Source: JBAZKK01 sp041650795
GTDB taxonomy: Bacteria; Omnitrophota; Gorgyraeia; Gygaellales; Profunditerraquicolaceae
Direction of reading: 5' to 3'
NCBI GenBank assembly: GCA_041650795.1
Contig: JBAZKK010000003.1
Location: 10,640-74,639 of the forward strand
Length of the DNA stretch: 64,000 bases
The notes below the pieces were generated by a model. It did no database searches. It was given only the letters and a program-made list of their open reading frames with translations, and was not told where the DNA came from. Every line of letters starts with the position of its first letter. The stretch's first letter is position 1. The translations under genes were made by a program, and so were the position numbers. This document shows positions 8,330 to 16,108 of this stretch, piece after piece.

Positions 8330-8935
8330 ATGAGAAAAGCGATAAAAGAAAGAAAGACAACAGAAACCCAAGTCAGGGTAGAGTTGAATATTGACGGTAC
8401 CGGTAAATCCAGCATTGATACCGGCATAGGCCTGCTTAATCATATGCTGGAGTTATTTGCCTTCTGGGGCCTATTTGACCTTAATGTAAAAGCCAAAGGG
8501 GACATCAATAGGGTCGACATGCATCATACCAATGAAGACGTGGGCATTGTCTTGGGGCAGGCCTTCAAGGAGGCCTTAGGGGATAAAAAAGGAATCAACA
8601 GGGTCGGCTCTGCCAGCGTTCCGATGGAAGAGGTTGTAGCCGATGTAGTGGCTGATATCAGCGGAAGGGGTTCTTTTAAGATCGTCAAGCCTGGGAAGGC
8701 CCAAACCGACGCTAAAGACGAAAAGGATTATGACCTCAAGGATGCCGAGCATTTTTTTGAAGCCCTGGCTAAACAGTTGGGCATGAACCTTAATATAAAG
8801 ATTGATCCCGTAAGCAGCGATTTGCACACTACCTTAGAGCCCGTCTTTAAGGCGTTAGGTAAAGCCTTGGATGAGGCTACCCAGATTGACCCCCGCCGTC
8901 AAGGCATCCCTTCTACAAAAGGCGTGATTGATTAG
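8330..8935 (+). CDS. hisB: Imidazoleglycerol-phosphate dehydratase, divergent at metal ligands
   Basis: Monofunctional HisB-type enzyme of 201 residues, which would convert imidazoleglycerol phosphate to imidazoleacetol phosphate. Conserved parts are GTGKSSIDTGIG, HHTNEDVGIVLG (His65, His66, Glu69) and the C-terminal DPRRQGIPSTKG. By alignment from memory several usual positions differ: LDHML reads LNHML, the RHG motif reads FWG, the metal-binding His of LHI is Asn145, and the second His of HHxxEA is Thr157 (LHTTLEP). Two of eight usual metal ligands thus seem replaced. Its place between hisD and hisH supports the assignment. Activity should be treated as likely, not proven. Confidence 0.88.
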   Translation: MRKAIKERKTTETQVRVELNIDGTGKSSIDTGIGLLNHMLELFAFWGLFDLNVKAKGDINRVDMHHTNEDVGIVLGQAFKEALGDKKGINRVGSASVPMEEVVADVVADISGRGSFKIVKPGKAQTDAKDEKDYDLKDAEHFFEALAKQLGMNLNIKIDPVSSDLHTTLEPVFKALGKALDEATQIDPRRQGIPSTKGVID

Positions 8936-9550
8936 ATGATTGCAATTATTGACTACGGCATGGGAAACATCCACAGCGTGCAGAAGGCCCTGGAATATGC
9001 AGGGGCTTCTACGATAGTTACCAATCAGCCGGAGGATATTGTCAGGGCAGAGAAAGTTGTGCTCCCCGGGGTGGGTGCTTTCGATGACGCAGTCCTGGAG
9101 ATGCAAAGGCAGGGGTTGGTTGCCGTTTTAAAGGAGCACATTGCGAAGAATAAGCCGTTTCTCGGGATATGCCTGGGGATGCAGCTTTTATTTGAGCGCA
9201 GCCAGGAGGCGCGCAAGACAAAGGGGTTCGGAATTTTGGAGGGGGATATCAGGAGGTTCGCTTCAGGCGCGGGGATTAAGGTTCCTCATATGGGATGGAA
9301 CCAGCTCAATTTTAAAAAACCCGATTGTCCTTTATTGAGGGGGTTCTCCGATAGACCATACGTATATTTCTGCCACTCTTATTATCCCTGCGTGGCTGAT
9401 AATGAATTGACTGCAGCCGCCACAGATTATGCAGGCGAGTTTAGTTCGTTTGTATGGAAAGGCAATATTTACGCGGCCCAATTCCATCCGGAGAAAAGCC
9501 AGGAGGTAGGGCTTAAAATACTGAAGAACTTTGTGGAGTTGAAAAATTAA
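8936..9550 (+). CDS. hisH: Imidazole glycerol phosphate synthase, glutaminase subunit HisH
   Basis: Class I glutamine amidotransferase that releases ammonia for HisF. The 204-residue protein carries the triad Cys79 (GICLGMQLLFE), His184 and Glu186 (QFHPEKS), and the glycine-rich PGVGAF. Its ATG begins on the base after the hisB stop codon, and hisA starts 2 bases after it ends, so the histidine genes are translated as a block. The partner HisF is three genes downstream, with hisA and a lipoprotein gene between. Confidence 0.96.
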   Translation: MIAIIDYGMGNIHSVQKALEYAGASTIVTNQPEDIVRAEKVVLPGVGAFDDAVLEMQRQGLVAVLKEHIAKNKPFLGICLGMQLLFERSQEARKTKGFGILEGDIRRFASGAGIKVPHMGWNQLNFKKPDCPLLRGFSDRPYVYFCHSYYPCVADNELTAAATDYAGEFSSFVWKGNIYAAQFHPEKSQEVGLKILKNFVELKN

Positions 9551-9551
9551 T

Positions 9552-10268
9552 ATGCTGGTTATTCCCGCCATAGACCTCAAGCAGGGTTGCGTGGTAAGGC
9601 TGGTCGAGGGCAGGTTTAAAAAAAAGATTTATTCGCGCGATCCCCTTAAGACCGCCAGGCGCTGGGAGGAGGAAGGCGCGGAATTCTTGCATCTGGTGGA
9701 CCTTGATGGGGCTATGAGCGGAAGGCCCAGGAATCTCGGAATCGTCAAAGAGATTGCCAATAAGGTCGGGGTGCCTGTAGAGTGCGGCGGAGGCATACGC
9801 AACATCAGGACCATCAAATCCCTGCTTAACAGCGGGATAGCGCGGGTTGTCCTGGGCACCAGGGTCGCCACTGACCGCGAGTTTCTGCGCAAGGCGCTTA
9901 AGCAATTCGGAGATAAGGTAATTGTAAGCGTTGACGCCAGGGATAATAATGTATGCATAAGAGGGTGGAAGGACAGAACCGGGATAAACGCGGCGTCATT
10001 TATCAAGGACTTGAAAAAAACCGGATTAAGGCGTATCATCTATACCGATATCTCCAAGGACGGTACGCTCAAGGGGCCTAATCTTAAAAGCATCAGGCAG
10101 ATACTAAAAGATACCGGGATAAAAATGATTGCTTCGGGAGGCATATCTGCGTTGAGTGATATCCGGCGAATAAAAGCGCTGGAAAAAGAGGGGGTGATAG
10201 GTATAATTATAGGGAAGGCCTTATATGAAAGAAGGTTTACCTTAACCAGGGCTTTGAAACTTGTTTGA
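9552..10268 (+). CDS. hisA: ProFAR isomerase HisA
   Basis: 1-(5-phosphoribosyl)-5-[(5-phosphoribosylamino)methylideneamino]imidazole-4-carboxamide isomerase, a (beta/alpha)8 barrel of 238 residues. Visible features are the first strand IPAIDLKQGCVVRLVEG with the catalytic Asp, VECGGGIR, the YTDISKDGTLKGPN block with the second catalytic Asp, and the phosphate-binding IASGGISAL. Its length is normal. The DGTLKGPN motif and the absence of the HisF-type LDITAS segment separate it from its paralogue HisF. Confidence 0.96.
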   Translation: MLVIPAIDLKQGCVVRLVEGRFKKKIYSRDPLKTARRWEEEGAEFLHLVDLDGAMSGRPRNLGIVKEIANKVGVPVECGGGIRNIRTIKSLLNSGIARVVLGTRVATDREFLRKALKQFGDKVIVSVDARDNNVCIRGWKDRTGINAASFIKDLKKTGLRRIIYTDISKDGTLKGPNLKSIRQILKDTGIKMIASGGISALSDIRRIKALEKEGVIGIIIGKALYERRFTLTRALKLV

Positions 10269-10283
10269 GAGAGGAGCGTTAAA

Positions 10284-10715
10284 ATGAAAAAAATAGCAGT
10301 TCTGTTGTTGCCGGTGCTCATTATCGCTTTAAGCGGATGCGCCAGCGCCAAAAAAAGAGATCTTGAAATTCAGGGTTTGAAGAACCAGATTACCGTCCTG
10401 GAGACGCGGATTCAATCCAAGGATGATGAAATCAACAGTCTCAGGGACGATTTGAGCAAATCCGAAGCTAAGAAACCGGCGCCTGTTTCAAGGGGGGCTA
10501 TTGTAGAGATCAAATCCCGCCCTAATGCCAAGCAAATACAGTTGGCATTAAAGAACGCCGGTTATTACGCCGGGGCAATCGACGGTAAAATCGGAAAAAG
10601 CACCAGGGATGCAATTAAGGCTTTTCAAAAGGCTAACAACCTGACCGCTGACGGCAGAGTCGGCAAAAAAACATGGGAGCTTTTAAGAAAGTACCTTTCT
10701 GTTAAGATTAAATAA
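10284..10715 (+). CDS. Lipoprotein with coiled coil and peptidoglycan-binding domain
   Basis: A 143-residue envelope protein. It has an N-terminal lipoprotein signal with lipobox LSGC (Cys19), a predicted coiled coil (about residues 28-62, heptad-like EIQGLKNQITVLETRIQS) and a PG_binding_1 repeat (about 78-138, with IQLALKNAGYYAGAIDGKIG and FQKANNLTADGRVGKKTW). The likely role is tethering an envelope structure to cell-wall peptidoglycan. It sits between hisA and hisF on the same strand with small gaps and its own GAGGAG ribosome site, so it is probably co-transcribed with histidine genes. No link to histidine synthesis is apparent. Confidence 0.87.
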   Translation: MKKIAVLLLPVLIIALSGCASAKKRDLEIQGLKNQITVLETRIQSKDDEINSLRDDLSKSEAKKPAPVSRGAIVEIKSRPNAKQIQLALKNAGYYAGAIDGKIGKSTRDAIKAFQKANNLTADGRVGKKTWELLRKYLSVKIK

Positions 10716-10721
10716 GCCGTT

Positions 10722-11483
10722 ATGTTGACCAGGCGCATCATACCCTGCCTGGATATCAAGGAAGGCCGGGTAGTAAAGGGGGTAAAATTTCTAGGGTTAC
10801 GCGATGCCGGTAACCCGGTAGAGGTTGCCAGGGCCTATGACGCACAGGGCGCGGATGAACTTGTATTCCTGGATATCACCGCCAGTTTTGAGAACAGAAA
10901 GACCCTGATCGGATTGGTTGAGGATATCGCCAGCAACATCTTCATGCCTTTTACAGTAGGGGGAGGCATCCGCGATATCGGGGATATCCGCGAGCTTTTA
11001 AGCGCCGGAGCGGACAAGGTATCCATCAATACCGCCGCAGTCAAATATCCGGAGCTAATCCGGGAGGCGTCTTTAAAGTTCGGCAGCCAGTGCATCGTAG
11101 TGGCCATTGATGCCAAGAAGAAACAGCACGGGCAGGGGTGGGAGGTTTTTATTAACGGAGGGAGGACTCCGGCAGAACTGGATGCGGTTGAGTGGGCGGC
11201 TCGGGCCTCTGAGCTCGGCGCCGGAGAATTCTTGCTTACCAGCATGGATTATGACGGCACTAAGGACGGCTATGATATCGAGCTTACCAGGGGCATTAGC
11301 GCGAGCGTTAACATACCCGTAATCGCCTCCGGAGGAGCTGGCAGTCCGCAGCATTTTTACCAGGCAATAACCGAAGGCAGTGCCGATGCCTGCCTGGCCG
11401 CTTCTTTGTTTCACTACCAGGAATGTAGCATAAAGGAAGTTAAGGATTATCTGGCAAAGAGAGGGGTAGCAGTCAGGATATGA
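10722..11483 (+). CDS. hisF: Imidazole glycerol phosphate synthase, cyclase subunit HisF
   Basis: Uses ammonia channelled from HisH to close the imidazole ring and release AICAR. The 253-residue barrel shows RIIPCLDIKEGRVVKGVKF with catalytic Asp11, LVFLDITAS, TVGGGIRDI, the LTSMDYDGTKDGYD block with the second catalytic Asp, and IASGGAGS near the end. Its ATG lies 6 bases after the lipoprotein stop, and hisI overlaps its end by 4 bases. Confidence 0.97.
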   Translation: MLTRRIIPCLDIKEGRVVKGVKFLGLRDAGNPVEVARAYDAQGADELVFLDITASFENRKTLIGLVEDIASNIFMPFTVGGGIRDIGDIRELLSAGADKVSINTAAVKYPELIREASLKFGSQCIVVAIDAKKKQHGQGWEVFINGGRTPAELDAVEWAARASELGAGEFLLTSMDYDGTKDGYDIELTRGISASVNIPVIASGGAGSPQHFYQAITEGSADACLAASLFHYQECSIKEVKDYLAKRGVAVRI

Positions 11484-11812
11484 AAAAAGGGTTCGATCCT
11501 AAAGGCTTGAAATATGACCGCCGCGGCTTAATACCGGCCATTATCCAGGATTACAACAGCGGCGAGGTTTTGATGCTTGCCTATATGAATAAGGAGTCTT
11601 TGAGGCGCACGCTTAAACTCGGCAAGACCTGTTTTTGGTCGCGTTCACGCAAGGAATACTGGGTAAAGGGAGCTACCTCGGGTTGCTTCCAATACGTCAA
11701 GACGGCATGCTATGACTGCGATATGGATGCCTTATTATTCAAGGTGCGCCAGGTAGGCGCGGCCTGTCATACTGGAAACCGCAGTTGTTTTTACCGTAAA
11801 ATAAAGAAATAG
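11480..11812 (+). CDS. hisI: Phosphoribosyl-AMP cyclohydrolase HisI (no HisE domain)
   Basis: Opens the purine ring of phosphoribosyl-AMP in the third step of histidine synthesis. The 110-residue protein contains GEVLMLAYMN, TCFWSRSRKEYWVKG and the metal-binding CYDCDMDALL and AACHTGNRSCF. It is a single-domain enzyme: the HisE pyrophosphohydrolase often fused behind it is absent and must be encoded elsewhere. It overlaps hisF by 4 bases (ATGA) and closes the histidine block. Confidence 0.96.
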   Translation: MKKGFDPKGLKYDRRGLIPAIIQDYNSGEVLMLAYMNKESLRRTLKLGKTCFWSRSRKEYWVKGATSGCFQYVKTACYDCDMDALLFKVRQVGAACHTGNRSCFYRKIKK

Positions 11813-11839
11813 TCACTAATTGCTACGCAGGAGCCAGCG

Positions 11840-13324
11840 GTGTATTATCCGGATTTAAATGAGTTCTTAAAGCTCTCCGCGAAAGGAAACCTTATCCCTG
11901 TATACAAGGAGATAAATGCCGACCTGGATACGCCGGTATCGGCATATCTTAAGATAGGTAAGGACGATTATGCGTTCCTCCTGGAATCGGTAGTGGGCCA
12001 GGAGAAGATTGCGCGCTATTCCTTCCTGGGGACAAAACCCGCCGTTATCTTTAAGAGTAAAGGCAGGGATATTGAGATTACCGATACCCATCACGGCAAG
12101 GTGCGCCGTTTCAGGGCCCAGGGAAACCCGCTGGAAGAGATACGAAAAATCATGCGGGAATTTAAGCCCGTTCCGGTAAAGGGGCTGCCGCGTTTTTTTG
12201 GGGGCTTGGTAGGTTATATCGGATACGATGTGGTGCGGTTCTTTGAGAAGCTGCCGGATAAAAACAAGGATGACCTTAAGCTTCCCGACGCCGTGCTCCT
12301 TTTGACCGATAGCATCCTGGCCTTTGACCATATCAATCACACCATCAAGATTATTTATAACGTCGTTTTGCCTCCAGATAAGAAGTTTACCCGTAAAGAT
12401 AAAATCGAATTTTACCGAAGGGCCATAAGCAGGATTGAAGCTATCCACAGGCAATTGCGCGGCGGGATTCCAGGCGAGAGAGGAAACGCCGGAAGGGGCA
12501 GCCGGGTGCGGATGACTTCAAATTTCACAAAGGAAGGTTTCTGCCGCATGGTCAGCCGCGCCAAAAAATATATCCGCAGGGGCGACATCATTCAGGTAGT
12601 TTTGTCGCAGCGCTTCAGGTTTAAAATCAAAAAGCCGTGGTTTGAGATATATCGTAGCCTAAGGAGCATTAATCCCTCGCCTTACATGTTCTTCTTGAAG
12701 TTGAAGGATTTTGCGCTTATCGGTTCATCCCCTGAGATACTGGTGCGTTCCCAGGACGGCCAGGTTCAGGCCCGCCCCATTGCCGGTACGCGGCCGCGCG
12801 GGAAAAACGAGGAAGAGGATTTGAGATTCGAGCGCGAGCTCTTAAAGGACGCCAAGGAGAGGGCCGAGCATATCATGCTGGTGGACCTGGGCAGGAATGA
12901 CCTTGGCCGTGTCTGCCGGACAGGCAAAATCGAGGTTGACGAATTAATGGGCGTGGAGAGATATTCCCACGTGATGCATCTGGTAACCAACGTAAAAGGG
13001 ACGCTTGAGCGACGCTACGATGCGTGCGATGTGCTGCGGGCATGTTTTCCGGCCGGTACAGTCAGCGGAAGCCCAAAGGTCCGCGCGATGGAAATCATCG
13101 AGGAGTTGGAGGATGTCCGGCGCGGCCCCTACGCCGGCTGCGTGGCATATTTTAGTTTTTCCGGGAATATGGATACCTGCATTACTTTAAGGACAATCCT
13201 TGCACGCGGCAAGACAGCCTATATCCAGGCAGGTGCCGGGATAGTGGCTGATTCTGTCCCGGCTAAGGAATACCGCGAAACCGTAAACAAGGCAAAGGCC
13301 CTAATAGAGGCACTGACAAAGTAA
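11840..13324 (+). CDS. trpE: Anthranilate synthase component I
   Basis: Converts chorismate and ammonia to anthranilate, the first step of tryptophan synthesis. The 494-residue protein has an N-terminal regulatory domain (from about residue 10, with LESVVGQEKIARYSFLG) and a chorismate-binding catalytic domain with SPEILVR, PIAGTRPRG, LVDLGRNDLGRV, GTVSGSPKVRAMEII and AGAGIVADSVPAKEY. The start is GTG at 11840 behind CAGGAG. No trpG follows; the glutaminase and the other trp genes lie outside the window. It could in principle be a para-aminobenzoate synthase, but the full motif set and length favour TrpE. Confidence 0.93.
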   Translation: MYYPDLNEFLKLSAKGNLIPVYKEINADLDTPVSAYLKIGKDDYAFLLESVVGQEKIARYSFLGTKPAVIFKSKGRDIEITDTHHGKVRRFRAQGNPLEEIRKIMREFKPVPVKGLPRFFGGLVGYIGYDVVRFFEKLPDKNKDDLKLPDAVLLLTDSILAFDHINHTIKIIYNVVLPPDKKFTRKDKIEFYRRAISRIEAIHRQLRGGIPGERGNAGRGSRVRMTSNFTKEGFCRMVSRAKKYIRRGDIIQVVLSQRFRFKIKKPWFEIYRSLRSINPSPYMFFLKLKDFALIGSSPEILVRSQDGQVQARPIAGTRPRGKNEEEDLRFERELLKDAKERAEHIMLVDLGRNDLGRVCRTGKIEVDELMGVERYSHVMHLVTNVKGTLERRYDACDVLRACFPAGTVSGSPKVRAMEIIEELEDVRRGPYAGCVAYFSFSGNMDTCITLRTILARGKTAYIQAGAGIVADSVPAKEYRETVNKAKALIEALTK

Positions 13325-13345
13325 AACAAAAAGGGAGGAGATATA

Positions 13346-13594
13346 ATGGCAGTTGTTATCAGGCTAAGAAGGATAGGCAAGAGGCCCAAGAAAAGGCCGC
13401 ATTTTCGCATCAGCGTTTTTGACGAACGCCGCGGCCGCGACAGCAGGTGTATCGAAGAGCTGGGTTTTTACTCTCCGGTAACGGGGCTGTCTAAAATCAA
13501 TAAAGAGCGCCTGGAATGCTGGCTCAAGAACGGGGCGCAGCCGTCAAAGACGATTAAAAATCTAATCAAGAAAGAAAACCCTAAGGAGGCTTAA
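13346..13594 (+). CDS. rpsP: 30S ribosomal protein S16
   Basis: Small-subunit assembly protein of 82 residues, normal length, with VVIRLRRIGKRPKKRPHFRI, LGFYSPVTG and the end of the fold in KINKERLECWLKNGAQPS. GGGAGGAG precedes the ATG. The usual partners rimM, trmD, rplS and ffh are not here; it is placed between trpE and yajC. Confidence 0.97.
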   Translation: MAVVIRLRRIGKRPKKRPHFRISVFDERRGRDSRCIEELGFYSPVTGLSKINKERLECWLKNGAQPSKTIKNLIKKENPKEA

Positions 13595-13595
13595 G

Positions 13596-13898
13596 ATGCC
13601 GCAAGGTCAGACCGTTAATCCCATTATGCAGTTTGCGCCGCTGATTTTCATCTTCGTTATTTTTTATTTCCTGCTCATACGGCCACAGAAAGCCAAGGAG
13701 AAGGAGCACCGCCGGATGCTGGATAGCCTTAAAAAGAACGATGATGTGGTTACGTCTTCCGGCATACACGCCACGGTAGTCAACGTCAAGGATAAAACCG
13801 TAGTGTTGAGGGTTGACGATAACGTCAAGATGGAGATGGAAAAAAATTGCGTCGCTTATATTAAAAAATCTTCCGAGCCAGAGCAGGTAAAGGCTTGA
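13596..13898 (+). CDS. yajC: Preprotein translocase subunit YajC
   Basis: Inner-membrane accessory of the SecDF complex. The 100-residue protein has one N-terminal transmembrane helix (about residues 12-32, with FAPLIFIFVIFYFLLIRPQ) followed by the conserved RPQKAKEKEHRRMLDSLKKND, a short beta domain around DDVVTSSGIHATV, and a charged C terminus. It starts one base after rpsP ends, and secDF follows 4 bases later, the usual pairing. Confidence 0.95.
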   Translation: MPQGQTVNPIMQFAPLIFIFVIFYFLLIRPQKAKEKEHRRMLDSLKKNDDVVTSSGIHATVVNVKDKTVVLRVDDNVKMEMEKNCVAYIKKSSEPEQVKA

Positions 13899-13902
13899 TT
13901 AG

Positions 13903-16101
13903 ATGAATAGAAAATTCTTCTATAGGTTATTGCTGGTTGCGGCGGTAGTCGGTTTGTTCGTTTTCTTTGCGTTTCCGCTCGACAAAAGAATAAACCTTGG
14001 CCTGGACCTAAAAGGGGGGATGCACCTTTTGTTTAAGGTGGATACCCAGGGGTTATCCGAAGACGCCAGGGCTGATGCGGTAGAGCGCGCCAAGGAGAAC
14101 ATTCGCGACGCCATTGACAGGCTGGGGGTGCGCGAACCTATTGTGCAGAAACAAGGGCTGGATGAGCTGGTGGTGCAGCTGCCCGGCGTGACCAACCGCC
14201 AAGGCGTGCTGGACGTTATTACTACCGTAGGATACCTGGAGTTTAAGATTGTTTCCGATGACAGCCAGAAGCTCCAGGATGCCTTAAACGGAAACATACC
14301 GGAAGGCTATGAGCTTAAGTATTCCCAGGAGAACAAGGAGCCGTTGTTGCTGGAAAAGAAAAACGTTCTTACCGGCGAGTCCCTCAAGAGCGCGTCAATA
14401 GACTTCGGCGAATACAGCCAGCCGCGGGTCGACCTGGAGTTTAATGCCGAGGGAGCAAAGAGGTTTGCCGAGATTACCCGCAATAATATAGGAAAACGCC
14501 TGGCCATACTGCTGGACGGCAAGGTGCAGTCCGCTCCGATGATACGCGAAGAGATCCCTTCCGGCAAGGCCAACATTACCGGCAGGTTTACCCAGGAACA
14601 GGCGCAGTCCCTATCGTTGATATTGCGGCGCGGGGCGCTGCCGGCTCCGGTAGTATTGGAGGAAGAGAGGACTGTAGGGCCGTCTTTGGGGCAGGATTCC
14701 ATTAGCAAGGGGATACTTTCCACCGTCATAGGGGGCCTGTTGGTTCTGGTATTTATGGCGGGTTATTATTTGTTGGCCGGCCTAATCGCGGACGTCGCCC
14801 TGGTGCTTAACCTCGTGATGATACTGGGGGGTTTAGGAATGTTGCCTCATCTTTTCGGCGTATCCGCAACCCTGACCCTTCCCGGCATTGCCGGTATCGC
14901 CCTATCCCTGGGCATGGCGGTTGACGCCAACGTCCTTATCAATGAAAGGATACGCGAGGAGCTGAACACCGGCAAGACCATGCGCCAGGCAATTACCAAC
15001 GGTTATAACCGTGCCTTCAGCGCTATCCTTGATTCCAATATTACAACCCTTATTGCGGCATTTCTTTTGTTCTGTTTCGGCACCGGCCCCATAAAGGGTT
15101 TTGCCGTCACCCTGACCATCGGCTTGATAGCCAGCATGTTCACCGCAATCATAGTTACCCGCGCAATATTCGAGCTGCTCCTGGAATTCGGGCTGTTGAA
15201 ATCCCTGCCGATGCTGAGGCTTTTTAAAGAGACGCACCTGGATTTTATTGGAAAGAGAAAGATATGCTACGCTATTTCCATTGTTATCGTAACTGTGGGG
15301 CTCGTCGTATTCTTTGAGAAGGGCAAAAACGCCTACGGTATTGATTTTTCCGGAGGCCAGCTGCAGGAATACAGTTTCAAGAACGCCCCGTCGGTAGATG
15401 CGGTGCGCGAGGCGATGAAAGAAATCAACCTTGCCGATGCCACTATCCAGCAGTTCAAGGAGAACCCGCGCGTAGTCCTTATCAAGACCGGCGTAACGCA
15501 AGGAGACGTTATTACGGATAAATTAAAAGAAAGGTTTCCGCAGGATGACATTCAGGTCTTGCGGGTTGAGAAGGTAGGCCCGGTTGCCGGCAATAAGCTT
15601 AGGTCCAAGGCGAGCGGCGCGATTATCTGGTCTCTTATCGGCATCCTTATTTACGTAAGCATCAGGTTCAAACACTTTAATTTTGCGGTTGCCGGCGTCG
15701 TTGCCATTCTACATGACGTGCTGGTAACGCTGGGGGCGCTGGCGATAACCGGCAGGCCCATCGACCTCCTGAGCGTAACGGCCTTCTTGACCATTGCCGG
15801 TTATTCCATTAACGACACCATCGTGATATACGACCGCGTCAGAGAAAACAGCAGATTGCAGCACAGGATGAGCCTGGCTGAATTGATAAACTTGAGCGTC
15901 AATCAGACCCTGGGCCGGACTATCCTGACATCGACCGTAACGCTTTTGGTGGTAATCGCCATTCTTTTTTACGGAGGCGAGGTATTGAGCAATTTCGCCT
16001 TTGCGCTACTGGTAGGATTTATCTCCGGCGTTTACTCCACTGTTTATATTGCCTCGCCTTTAGTGCTCGCCTGGGAACGCCGCAAAAAAGTCCGCACCTA
16101 A
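13903..16101 (+). CDS. secDF: Fused protein-export membrane protein SecDF
   Basis: A 732-residue fusion of SecD and SecF, the proton-driven RND-type pair that helps SecYEG pull proteins across the inner membrane. The SecD half has an N-terminal helix, NLGLDLKGGMHLLFKVD, the periplasmic domains, and a six-helix membrane part with SLGMAVDANVLINERIREEL. The SecF half begins near residue 445 (LDFIGKRKICYAISI), has GIDFSGGQLQEYSF and its own six-helix part with AGYSINDTIVIYDRVREN. Many bacteria keep the two separate; no frameshift or internal stop suggests an artefact. It follows yajC by 4 bases. Confidence 0.97.
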   Translation: MNRKFFYRLLLVAAVVGLFVFFAFPLDKRINLGLDLKGGMHLLFKVDTQGLSEDARADAVERAKENIRDAIDRLGVREPIVQKQGLDELVVQLPGVTNRQGVLDVITTVGYLEFKIVSDDSQKLQDALNGNIPEGYELKYSQENKEPLLLEKKNVLTGESLKSASIDFGEYSQPRVDLEFNAEGAKRFAEITRNNIGKRLAILLDGKVQSAPMIREEIPSGKANITGRFTQEQAQSLSLILRRGALPAPVVLEEERTVGPSLGQDSISKGILSTVIGGLLVLVFMAGYYLLAGLIADVALVLNLVMILGGLGMLPHLFGVSATLTLPGIAGIALSLGMAVDANVLINERIREELNTGKTMRQAITNGYNRAFSAILDSNITTLIAAFLLFCFGTGPIKGFAVTLTIGLIASMFTAIIVTRAIFELLLEFGLLKSLPMLRLFKETHLDFIGKRKICYAISIVIVTVGLVVFFEKGKNAYGIDFSGGQLQEYSFKNAPSVDAVREAMKEINLADATIQQFKENPRVVLIKTGVTQGDVITDKLKERFPQDDIQVLRVEKVGPVAGNKLRSKASGAIIWSLIGILIYVSIRFKHFNFAVAGVVAILHDVLVTLGALAITGRPIDLLSVTAFLTIAGYSINDTIVIYDRVRENSRLQHRMSLAELINLSVNQTLGRTILTSTVTLLVVIAILFYGGEVLSNFAFALLVGFISGVYSTVYIASPLVLAWERRKKVRT

Positions 16102-16108
16102 AACAGGC

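Noticed and set aside
16102..16108. Missing N-terminal part of mfd as a frameshift or sequencing error
   Set aside because: The preceding bases encode the intact C terminus of SecDF in the same strand; only 7 bases lie between, so no hidden mfd fragment is present.
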